A DNA stretch of 5,619 nt from Haloferacaceae archaeon PL-Br10_E2g29 (GTDB lineage Archaea; Halobacteriota; Halobacteria; Halobacteriales; Haloferacaceae): assembly GCA_001563965.1 (NCBI GenBank), contig LKMS01000109.1:1-5619 (forward strand), in the 5' to 3' direction. The position numbers and the translations under genes were made by a program. Below the pieces are notes generated by a model that was not told where the DNA came from, ran no database searches, and saw only the letters and a program-made list of their open reading frames with translations. Shown piece by piece: positions 1 to 5,619 of this stretch (position 1 is its first letter; the number at the start of each line of letters is the position of its first letter).

Positions 1-456
1 CCGAACCGGGCGGCGCTCTCGGGTGAGGTCGACGCCGTGGAGTTCGGTGAGCGTTCGACTGAGTTTGCCGACCTTTTCGGGCGTTGCGCGCTCGATCTGG
101 CTTCGGATCACGTCCGTGTTTCCGATAATGCCGACCAGTTTGCCCTCGTCGTCGACGACCGGGAGCTTTCGAACACCTGCACGAAGAATCACGCGAGCGG
201 CATCGGTGACGCGCATCTCGGGATCCGCCACGAGAATGTCGGTCGACATCACCTCACTGATTGGGGTGTCGCCGTCGACACCCAACAGATCTTGGGCCGT
301 GACAAACCCCTTGACGGTCCGCCCCGAGCAGACCGGAAACCCGTTGTGGCAGTCGGTATCGCTCACGAGTTGCGTGACCACTGCCACCGTGTCGGTTGGC
401 GACACCGTGGCGACCTCGTGGGTCATATACTCGGCCACCCGAGGGTTGTGTTCCAT
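1..456 (-). CDS. Tandem CBS-domain protein, probably with a C-terminal ParB-like domain (3' end cut by window)
   Basis: This minus-strand reading frame gives 152 residues from the ATG at 456-454 to the window edge without a stop. It begins MEHNPRVAEYMTHEVATVSP. CBS domain 1 spans about residues 8-60 (YMTHEVATVSP through GFVTAQDLL). CBS domain 2 spans about 69-121 (VMSTDILVADP, then KLPVVDDEGKLVGIIGNTDVI). The second half is the typical strand-helix-strand-strand-helix end of a CBS unit. CBS pairs usually bind adenine nucleotides and act as sensory modules. The following stretch, IERATPEKVGKLSRTLTELHGV, matches my recollection of haloarchaeal proteins in which two CBS domains precede a ParB/sulfiredoxin-like domain; that domain would lie outside the window, so this part is inference. 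The frame stays open upstream of 456, with GTG codons at 528 and 570. I chose 456 because a TATA-like box lies 26 nt upstream and the protein starts directly on the CBS fold. The ligand and cellular role are unknown. Confidence 0.92.
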   Translation of the reverse strand, partial: MEHNPRVAEYMTHEVATVSPTDTVAVVTQLVSDTDCHNGFPVCSGRTVKGFVTAQDLLGVDGDTPISEVMSTDILVADPEMRVTDAARVILRAGVRKLPVVDDEGKLVGIIGNTDVIRSQIERATPEKVGKLSRTLTELHGVDLTRERRPVR

Positions 457-477
457 CGCTGCCCGTACTCCGACAGC

Positions 478-486
478 AAATAAAAA
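478..486 (-). promoter_or_regulatory. TATA-like box of the CBS-domain gene (leaderless promoter)
   Basis: On the minus strand the sequence TTTTTATTT is centred 26 nt upstream of the ATG at 456. This is where an archaeal TATA box falls if transcription starts at or next to the A of the ATG. A TA dinucleotide at 467-466 sits at -11/-10, where haloarchaeal promoters often have two weak bases. No strong Shine-Dalgarno sequence lies near the ATG (only GGAG at 471-468, 11 nt away), which fits a leaderless transcript. It is also the only marked A/T run in the intergenic region, so it could alternatively act as a T-rich terminator for the gene upstream. Confidence 0.7.
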
Positions 487-565
487 GCCATTGACACCGA
501 TTTCCCCCGCGTTATCGGCGATTATCACACAGACGTCAGGTTGATCGGTTCTGTTGTTTCGACCT

Positions 566-580
566 ATCACATTTCGTGAT
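566..580. repeat. Short inverted repeat in the intergenic region
   Basis: ATCAC (566-570) and GTGAT (576-580) form a perfect 5-base inverted repeat around a 5-base spacer. It lies in the 222-base gap (457-678) between the CBS gene and the DHH gene, about 110 bases upstream of the CBS start and about 80 bases upstream of its TATA-like box. It could be an operator half-site pair or chance. The rest of the gap shows no further gene, no tRNA and no T run directly after the DHH stop codon. Confidence 0.3.
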
Positions 581-678
581 GGTGGTTGGGAGTCACCGAC
601 TGCATCGACTGCTCTTTCGGCGAGAAGGTATCTCAGCCGGTACGTCGGTGTCACCCCGCGACGCAATCGAACACTCGA

Positions 679-2100
679 TTACTCCGGGCGGCCCCTTTGG
701 GAACCGAGCGCGGCAAAAAACCGTTCGGCAACCATCTCACGGACGACTGCCGAAAGCGATGCGTCGTCGTCGGCGTCTTCGAGCAGTCCGAGCGGCAGTT
801 GCGCACCGGCCATATCTGCGTGCCCGCCCGCGCTTCCGATCTGGCCGAGCGCATCGCGGAGTGTCTCGCCGAGATCGACCTCGGGGCCACGGGCGCGTCC
901 GGAGACGTAAATGGTTCCATCGACGTAGCCGAACACGATGACCGTCGAAATACCCTCCATATTGAGCAGTTCCTCGGCGGCCTGCGCAAGCGCGTCACGG
1001 TCGGCAATCCGGCCGACACAGCTCGCAAGCGCCGTCTCTCGAACCTCCCGTTCGTCAATCGCGGTCGCGAGGATGGCGATCACGCTCGGGCTGACGCTCG
1101 GCGACTCGATTCGTCTGAGCGTTCCTCCGTCGGCGTACGCCGAGAGAAACGAGGCGGCCTCGAAATCCGCCGGAGACACCTCTCGAGTGAACCCCTTTGT
1201 ATCGGTCTGAATGCCATACAGCAGGGCGGTCGCCAGCGACTCGGCTGGCGTCCGGCCGAGCCGACGGAAGTACTCGACCATGATCGTGCTTGTCGACCCA
1301 CTGTCGGGACGAATGTCGAGATAGCGTCCGTTCGATTCGAGCGGAACCCGCGGTGGGTGGTGGTCGACGACGATGCTGACGGGGGTTTCCGGCGGGAGGC
1401 TGTCGTTGACGCCGGGCCGAGCGTGATCGACAAGCGCGATTGCACCGTAGTCGTCGGGGTCGAACGCGGTGGCATCGAGATGTTGCAGTGAGAGCGACAA
1501 CAGATTGACGAGCGCGCGGTTTTCCTGATGCGTGATTTCGCCGAAGTAACAGGCGTTGGCTGGCACGCCAATCGACTCGGCGATTTCGGCCAGCGCCAGC
1601 GCGCTCGCAATCGCGTCGGGATCAGGATTGTCGTGGGCGACAACCGCAAGCGGCTTCGAGAGCGGGCGAATCTCCGCGAGTAGCCGGTACATCTGCCCCG
1701 GTTGCGGCCCGCCGGTGGTGTCGAGCACGCGGTCAGCCACGTCGCGTGTCGGATCAATAACGCGATCTGCCAGCGCCAGCAGTCGCTCGCGTTGGGCGCG
1801 TGTCGCCTCAACGCCGATCACGACGCTGATGGTGGCTCCGGGGAAGTTTTCGCGGGCGACCGTTGCGATCCACTCGGTGCGCTCGACGCTTTCGTCGGCG
1901 ACGACGACGAAGTCCGCGTGCGACGGAAACTGCGTGGCGTCGGTTGGATCGCTCTCGACGGCGGGAATTTTCGAATCGCGCAGCGTCGTCACCCAGCCGG
2001 GATCGTCGGTGACGACGAAGAGCGTGCCGGGATGGCCGACCGCGTGCTCGACAAGGCTGCTCCCGATAGAGCCATCGCCGAGGATAAGCCGGCTGATCAT
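679..2100 (-). CDS. RCK/TrkA-N domain fused to DHH-DHHA1 phosphoesterase
   Basis: The protein has 473 residues from the ATG at 2100. An in-frame GTG two codons upstream (2106) is the alternative, but starting at MISRLILGDGSIG places the Rossmann strand at the N-terminus as usual for RCK domains. Residues about 1-125 form a TrkA-N-like fold: GDGSIG (8-13) is the dinucleotide-binding loop, and VVTDDP at the end of strand 2 has acidic residues suited to NAD-type ribose binding. Residues about 150-300 are the DHH domain: HDNPDPD (156-162), VDH (D225), the DHH triad (246-248) and TDT (D300) supply the metal ligands. The C-terminal DHHA1 domain carries GGHADMAG (425-432), the substrate-binding motif. 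All catalytic motifs look intact, so a Mn-dependent phosphodiesterase on short oligonucleotides, pAp or cyclic dinucleotides is expected; the true substrate is unknown. It has no membrane segments and an acidic composition. It follows nuoN by 76 bases on the same strand, without a Shine-Dalgarno sequence. Confidence 0.93.
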   Translation of the reverse strand: MISRLILGDGSIGSSLVEHAVGHPGTLFVVTDDPGWVTTLRDSKIPAVESDPTDATQFPSHADFVVVADESVERTEWIATVARENFPGATISVVIGVEATRAQRERLLALADRVIDPTRDVADRVLDTTGGPQPGQMYRLLAEIRPLSKPLAVVAHDNPDPDAIASALALAEIAESIGVPANACYFGEITHQENRALVNLLSLSLQHLDATAFDPDDYGAIALVDHARPGVNDSLPPETPVSIVVDHHPPRVPLESNGRYLDIRPDSGSTSTIMVEYFRRLGRTPAESLATALLYGIQTDTKGFTREVSPADFEAASFLSAYADGGTLRRIESPSVSPSVIAILATAIDEREVRETALASCVGRIADRDALAQAAEELLNMEGISTVIVFGYVDGTIYVSGRARGPEVDLGETLRDALGQIGSAGGHADMAGAQLPLGLLEDADDDASLSAVVREMVAERFFAALGSQRGRPE

Positions 2101-2121
2101 ACGCACATAACGTGCCGATTC

Positions 2122-2130
2122 GGGAAAACG
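2122..2130 (-). promoter_or_regulatory. Possible weak promoter element or T-run terminator before the DHH gene
   Basis: On the minus strand CGTTTTCCC occupies these positions, with TTTT at 2128-2125, about 26 nt upstream of the ATG at 2100. The spacing suits a TATA box for a leaderless transcript and the gene has no Shine-Dalgarno sequence, but the box is GC-flanked and a poor match. The same T run could be a weak archaeal terminator for nuo transcripts. The sequence alone cannot separate these uses. Confidence 0.25.
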
Positions 2131-2145
2131 GTGCCGTGTCGACAG

Positions 2146-2167
2146 CGCGGGATCCGGGCGGCCCGCG
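2146..2167. other. GC-rich hairpin after nuoN
   Basis: CGCGGG (2146-2151) and CCCGCG (2162-2167) are perfect complements and can form a 6-base-pair all-GC stem with a 10-base loop. It starts 9 nt past the nuoN stop codon in the direction of transcription. An 8-base perfect palindrome, TGTCGACA (2137-2144), follows at once, and TTTT comes about 17 nt after the stem. A transcript-end stabiliser, processing site or attenuating structure is possible, but short GC stems arise often by chance in such GC-rich DNA. Confidence 0.35.
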
Positions 2168-2176
2168 ACAACCCAC

Positions 2177-3709
2177 TCAGGCGAACACGGCGGCCGCGGC
2201 GGCTTCGGCGGTCTCGATGACCGGGCCGAATCCGGGCAGCAACAGGATCGTCATGACGGCGGCGACGATGACGGCAGCGTACAGGCCGGTCGGTTTCGTG
2301 TCGAGCGCATCGAGGTTGCCGTTTGGCTCCTCGATCCAGAGCGCCTTGACGACCCGGCTGTAGTAGTACAGCGAGAGCGCGCTGGTGATCGCACCCACGG
2401 CCGCGAGCCACCAGAAGCCGGCGTTGATCGCACCGGCGAACAGGAAGTACTTCGAAAAGAAGCCACCGAACACGGGTAGGCCGGCGAGGCTGAACATGAA
2501 GACGGCCATCGCCACACAGGCCATCGGGGCCTTCTGGGAGAGCCCCGCGTAGTCGTCGAAGGTTCGGCCGACGCCCCAGTACTCGACCATCGCGATGAAC
2601 AGGAATGCGCCGGTGTTCATGAAGCCGTAGACGAGCAGGTGCGCCATTGCCGCGCCCATGACCGCGGCGTTGGCGTCGGTCGCCCCCGCCGAGATCGCGG
2701 CCAATCCGATCAGGCCGTAGCCCGCATGGCCGATCGAGGAGTACGCCAACATCCGTTTGACGTTCTCTTGGGTTGCCGCCGCGAAGTTACCGAGCGTCAT
2801 CGTTGCAACCGCGAGAATCCCGAACAACAGCGCCCAGTCGATCGCGATCTCCATCGCGGGAACGAACGCCTCGGCGAACACGCGGAAGGCGACGACGAAG
2901 CCGGCGGCCTTCGAGGCCGACGAGAGGAACGCACTCACGGGTGCGGGTGCGCCCTCGTAGGCTTCGGGTGCCCAGAAGTGGAACGGCACCGACGCGATCT
3001 TAAAGGCGAAGCCGCCGGCAATCATGAGAATGCCGACGCCGAGAATACCCGACAGATCGTCCACGTTCGTGATTTCCTCGGCGATCTCCGACAGCAGGAG
3101 CGTGCCGGTTGCGCCGTAGACGAGGCTGATACCGAACGCCAACACCGCCGAGGAGACCGCGCCGATCAGGAAGTATTTGAGCCCGCCCTCGACGCTGCCA
3201 CGGTTGTCCTTGAGGTACGCAACGAGCGCGTACGAAGGAAGCGAGGCCATCTCGAGGCTGATGAAGACGGTCGCCAGCGAGTTCGACGACGCCATAAGTG
3301 CCATCGCGGTCGTCGCGAACAGCAACAGCGAGTAGAACGCGGCGGGGTTCTCGTCGTCAGCGAGATAGTCGTAGCTTGCCACAATCACCAGCAACGCGAC
3401 GCTGGCGAAAATCGCAGTGAAGAACAACGACATGCCGTCGACGACGATTGCGCCGCTGAACAGGCTGATCGCCCCGCCCGCGTCGGTTTGGCCCGTGCCG
3501 GCGACGAGATACCAGACGGTGACGCCGAGTGCGGCGAGCGTGCCGACTGCGGAGGTGCCGGCGAGGATGCTGTTCGAGCGGCTGTCGGGATCGATGCTGT
3601 CGATTGCCAACACGGCCAGCGCGGTTGCCGCCAGCAACAACACCGGCGCAAGCGTCCACGAAGCGAACAACCAGTTCGTCTGTTCGAGCTGCAGCGCAAG
3701 CGCGCTCAT
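2177..3709 (-). CDS. nuoN: NADH dehydrogenase-like complex I subunit N
   Basis: NuoN (ND2-like) is one of three antiporter-like subunits in the membrane arm of complex I, where it helps pump protons during quinone reduction. The 510-residue product is close to the usual length (E. coli about 485) and is almost entirely hydrophobic, with roughly 14 membrane helices. The expected channel residues are present: Glu153 in VFISLEMASLPSYAL (TM5), Lys237 in GGFAFKIASVPFHFWAPEAYEGAP (TM7), Lys267 in SSASKAAGF (TM8) and Lys420 in LPVFGGFFSKY (TM12). The AYEGAP variant after TM7 and the Lys in TM12 favour NuoN over NuoM. The ATG at 3709-3707 overlaps the nuoM stop (ATGA) and has a strong ribosome binding site 9 nt upstream. 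The protein ends in an Ala-rich tail (AEAAAAAVFA). No frameshift or missing motif is visible. It appears to be the last nuo gene of the operon here. Confidence 0.97.
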   Translation of the reverse strand: MSALALQLEQTNWLFASWTLAPVLLLAATALAVLAIDSIDPDSRSNSILAGTSAVGTLAALGVTVWYLVAGTGQTDAGGAISLFSGAIVVDGMSLFFTAIFASVALLVIVASYDYLADDENPAAFYSLLLFATTAMALMASSNSLATVFISLEMASLPSYALVAYLKDNRGSVEGGLKYFLIGAVSSAVLAFGISLVYGATGTLLLSEIAEEITNVDDLSGILGVGILMIAGGFAFKIASVPFHFWAPEAYEGAPAPVSAFLSSASKAAGFVVAFRVFAEAFVPAMEIAIDWALLFGILAVATMTLGNFAAATQENVKRMLAYSSIGHAGYGLIGLAAISAGATDANAAVMGAAMAHLLVYGFMNTGAFLFIAMVEYWGVGRTFDDYAGLSQKAPMACVAMAVFMFSLAGLPVFGGFFSKYFLFAGAINAGFWWLAAVGAITSALSLYYYSRVVKALWIEEPNGNLDALDTKPTGLYAAVIVAAVMTILLLPGFGPVIETAEAAAAAVFA

Positions 3710-5232
3710 TGGTCGACACCTCCCAGTTCAAGAATCGGAACGGTTGCATCGAGGATCATATCGAAGAACAACGAGGGCACAACACCGAGCAGGATGATCG
3801 CCGCGAGCAAGGCGACGAGCGGAGCGATGTCGTGCAGCGGTGCGCGACCGATCTCGTAGTCGGTTTCGAGCCTAAAGGGCCCGAACAGCGTTTTCTGCAT
3901 TGCCAACAGCAGGTAGCCAGCGACGATGACGATGCCGAACATCGCCAGCGCGGTGAACACCGGCGCGTACGGCAGCACCGTCGAACCGAACGAGCCCGCG
4001 AAGATGAAGAACTCGCCGGCGAAGCCAGCCATGAGCGGCAGGCCCATGTAGGCGAACGCGCCGGCAACGAGAATCCACACCGCAACGGGCATCCGGTCGG
4101 CGAGTCCGGACATGTCGCTCACGATCCGGGTGTGCGTCGAGTTGTAGATGACGCCGACCGCCATGAACATCAGCCCCGAAATCAGGCCATGAGCGACCAT
4201 CTGGAACGTCGCGCCACCGACACCGAACTCGGTGAAGGCGATCAGCCCCAAAATCACGTAGCCCATCGACGAGACGGAGGAGTACGCGACGATCCGTTTG
4301 AGGTCGGTCTGGGCGAGCGCGAGCATCGCGCCGTAGATCACCGAGATGACGGCGATGATGCCGATCGGAATCGCGAAGAAACTCGCCTGCTCCGGCAACA
4401 TGGTGAAGTTGAACCGCAACAGCGCGTACGTTCCCATCTTCAGCAGGACGCCGGCCAGCATCACCGAAACGGGCGTTGGCGCTTCAACGTGAGCATCGGG
4501 CAGCCAGGTGTGAACCGGGAACACCGGCACCTTGACCGCAAAGCCAATGAACATCGCCGCGAAGGCGACGAGCGCGAGTGTTTCCGCGCCGAGCCAGTAG
4601 AAGTCGCCGAGTTCGCCCGCCGCGAGCGACTGGGTGATTTCGGGCAGGCCGAACGAGTCGACCGGCAGCGAGAACACCAGCATCATGAAGCCGATGAACA
4701 TCACCAGCGACGCGATGTTGGTGTAGACGAAGAACTTGATCGCGGCGTACTTCCGGCGTGGGCCGCCCCAGACGCCGATGAGGAAGTACATTGGCACCAA
4801 CACGGCCTCCCAGAAAATGAACCAGAGGAAGAAGTCGAGCGCGACGAAGACACCGATCAGGTTGGCCTCCATCAGCAGCATCAGGCCGTAGAACTGGCTC
4901 TGTCGGCTGTCAATCGGCGTCCAGGCGCTAACGATCGCCAGCGCCGAGAGGAACGTCGTCAACACGACCAGCGGCAGGCTGATGCCGTCGAGGCCGACGA
5001 ACCACTGGAGCTCGTAGCCCGCGATTTCGAGCCACGGGACGGCCGTTTCGAAGGAGATGTCGCCACCGGTGAGCGCGTTGCCGCCGCTTTCGAACGCCCA
5101 CCACATGTAGAGGCTGCCCGCGATGGGAACCAGACTCAGCCCAAAGGCGAGTTTGGCGGCGTACTTGTTCGGAACCGCGAAGACGAGCAGTGCAGCCGCA
5201 AAGGTGAACGCGAGTAGTGCTTCGATTATCAT
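3706..5232 (-). CDS. nuoM: NADH dehydrogenase-like complex I subunit M
   Basis: NuoM (ND4-like) is the middle antiporter-like subunit of the complex I membrane arm. The product is 508 residues, almost the same as E. coli NuoM, and key positions fall on the same or nearly the same numbers: Glu142 in WFIFWEAVLVPMYFLIGVWG (TM5), Lys234 in GFAVKVPVFPVHTWLPDAHVEAPTPVS (TM7), Lys265 in AGVLLKMGTYALLR (TM8) and Glu407 in GLPLMAGFAGEF (TM12). The Glu rather than Lys in TM12 is the NuoM signature. About 14 membrane helices are expected. The motif DLKRIVAYSSVSSMGYV is also characteristic. The ATG at 5232-5230 overlaps the nuoL stop in an ATGA, and the gene ends in another ATGA with nuoN, so the three subunits are probably made by coupled translation from one transcript. 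Nothing indicates damage or transfer. Confidence 0.98.
   Translation of the reverse strand: MIIEALLAFTFAAALLVFAVPNKYAAKLAFGLSLVPIAGSLYMWWAFESGGNALTGGDISFETAVPWLEIAGYELQWFVGLDGISLPLVVLTTFLSALAIVSAWTPIDSRQSQFYGLMLLMEANLIGVFVALDFFLWFIFWEAVLVPMYFLIGVWGGPRRKYAAIKFFVYTNIASLVMFIGFMMLVFSLPVDSFGLPEITQSLAAGELGDFYWLGAETLALVAFAAMFIGFAVKVPVFPVHTWLPDAHVEAPTPVSVMLAGVLLKMGTYALLRFNFTMLPEQASFFAIPIGIIAVISVIYGAMLALAQTDLKRIVAYSSVSSMGYVILGLIAFTEFGVGGATFQMVAHGLISGLMFMAVGVIYNSTHTRIVSDMSGLADRMPVAVWILVAGAFAYMGLPLMAGFAGEFFIFAGSFGSTVLPYAPVFTALAMFGIVIVAGYLLLAMQKTLFGPFRLETDYEIGRAPLHDIAPLVALLAAIILLGVVPSLFFDMILDATVPILELGGVDQ
3717..3724 (-). promoter_or_regulatory. Ribosome binding site of nuoN
   Basis: GGGAGGTG on the minus strand matches the archaeal GGAGGTGA consensus. 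It lies inside the last codons of nuoM, with 9 nt between the GGAGG core and the ATG at 3709. It supports this start and suggests that ribosomes can re-initiate at the ATGA overlap. Confidence 0.8.
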
Positions 5233-5618
5233 ACGAACCAGCCTCCCAGCAAGCCGAAGACGACAAGCAACGCCGTCAGCCCGAGTGTGAGCAACAACGC
5301 GTAGTTGCCGACGATCCCGGTCTGGATCCGCTTGAGCCGGTCGCCGCTGACGAGGCTGACCGAGGAGACACCGTTGACGACGCCGTCGACGATGCCCTGA
5401 TCAAAGATGTCTGCGCCGGCAGCAACCCGCTGGGTGCGCCCGGCGAGCCAGACCTGGAACTCGTCTTGGTAGTAGTTGTTGTACAGCAGCGTCTTTGCGC
5501 CACCGAGTTTGGCCGTGTGTTCGACCGGCTCGGCGACGTTGTACAGCCGAAGGGCGACGAGCGCACCGAGCACAGCCAGCCCGAGTCCGAGGCCGGCGGC
5601 GACCAGCAGCGTTGTCGT
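5229..5618 (-). CDS. nuoL: NADH dehydrogenase-like complex I subunit L, C-terminal part
   Basis: Only the last 129 residues are in the window; the 5' end lies beyond position 5619. The segment starts inside a hydrophobic helix (LLVAAGLGLGLAVLGALVAL). It continues with KTLLYNNYYQDEFQVWLAG, then ADIFDQGIVDGVVNGVSSVS, and ends with a last membrane helix (YALLLTLGLTALLVVFGLL) before GGWFV and TGA. This matches the NuoL (ND5-like) C-terminus, where a long amphipathic helix runs along the membrane arm between the last two membrane helices and braces the antiporter subunits. The FDQG..DG.VNG pattern is a common NuoL C-terminal signature. The catalytic channel residues are outside the window, so they cannot be judged. 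Its position directly before nuoM, with a 4-base stop/start overlap, is the standard L-M-N order and confirms the call. Confidence 0.95.
   Translation of the reverse strand, partial: TTTLLVAAGLGLGLAVLGALVALRLYNVAEPVEHTAKLGGAKTLLYNNYYQDEFQVWLAGRTQRVAAGADIFDQGIVDGVVNGVSSVSLVSGDRLKRIQTGIVGNYALLLTLGLTALLVVFGLLGGWFV
5242..5247 (-). promoter_or_regulatory. Ribosome binding site of nuoM
   Basis: GGGAGG on the minus strand lies within the Gly-Gly codons near the end of nuoL, 9 nt before the nuoM ATG. Spacing and sequence match the site in front of nuoN, so both internal operon genes have their own initiation signal in addition to the ATGA overlap. Confidence 0.75.
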
Positions 5619-5619
5619 C

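Noticed and set aside
37..483. Plus-strand open frames (37-483 and 23-544) at the left edge
   Set aside because: They are mirror frames of the CBS-domain gene, whose minus-strand translation gives two recognisable CBS units and a promoter.
457..678. Small gene or structured RNA in the gap before the CBS gene
   Set aside because: I found no frame with a start, ribosome binding site and recognisable motif, no tRNA-like cloverleaf and no strong extended hairpin. The in-frame extension of the CBS gene is better explained as untranslated DNA.
586..1491. Plus-strand open frame of 301 codons with an early Cys-x-x-Cys (CIDC)
   Set aside because: It is mostly antisense to the DHH gene; only its first part is intergenic. 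The single Cys pair lacks a zinc-finger partner in a sensible context.
2101..2106. GTG at 2106 as the start of the DHH protein
   Set aside because: Not excluded, but the ATG two codons later (2100) starts directly on the first Rossmann strand and has better spacing to the upstream T run. The difference is only two residues.
2639..3859. Plus-strand open frame of 406 codons antisense to nuoN
   Set aside because: Same charged, repetitive composition. It overlaps complete NuoN on the other strand and crosses the nuoM/nuoN junction, with no promoter or ribosome binding site that I can support.
3529..5217. Plus-strand open frame of 562 codons antisense to nuoM and the start of nuoN
   Set aside because: The product is a low-complexity run of Arg, Glu, His, Gln and Asp with no domain, as expected for the antisense frame of a GC-rich membrane-protein gene. 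The opposite strand encodes clear NuoM and NuoN with all channel residues.

Overview
The window looks like chromosomal DNA from a halophilic archaeon (class Halobacteria). It is GC-rich, and its soluble proteins are strongly acidic. One gene has an AT-rich box about 26 nt upstream of its ATG, as in leaderless haloarchaeal transcripts. The two internal operon genes have GGAGG-type ribosome binding sites that suit an archaeal 16S 3' end. All genes that I can support lie on the minus strand, so transcription runs from high to low coordinates.

Layout in the direction of transcription: (1) 5618-5229, the C-terminal end of NuoL, cut by the window edge. (2) 5232-3706, complete NuoM. (3) 3709-2177, complete NuoN. 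These are the three antiporter-like membrane subunits of a complex I-type (Nuo) quinone oxidoreductase, and both junctions are 4-base ATGA stop/start overlaps. (4) A 76-base gap (2176-2101) with a GC hairpin and a short T run. (5) 2100-679, a fusion of an N-terminal RCK/TrkA-N Rossmann domain with a DHH-DHHA1 phosphoesterase. (6) A 222-base intergenic region (678-457) holding a convincing leaderless promoter and a small inverted repeat. (7) 456-1, a tandem CBS-domain protein cut by the left window edge, probably continuing into a ParB-like domain.

Functionally, the right half is the distal end of a nuo operon. NuoL, NuoM and NuoN form the proton-pumping membrane arm that couples quinone reduction to ion translocation. 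The essential Glu and Lys residues of the NuoM and NuoN channels are all present. Whether the operon lacks the NADH-input module (NuoEFG), as known haloarchaeal nuo operons do, cannot be seen here. The left half carries two genes whose domains (RCK_N, DHH-DHHA1, CBS) are associated with nucleotide binding or hydrolysis. A role in nanoRNA or cyclic-dinucleotide turnover is possible for the DHH protein but is inference.

I found no mobile element, CRISPR array, tRNA or rRNA, and no clearly undescribed system. The most interesting items are the RCK_N-DHH fusion next to a CBS protein, and the control region between nuoN and that gene.
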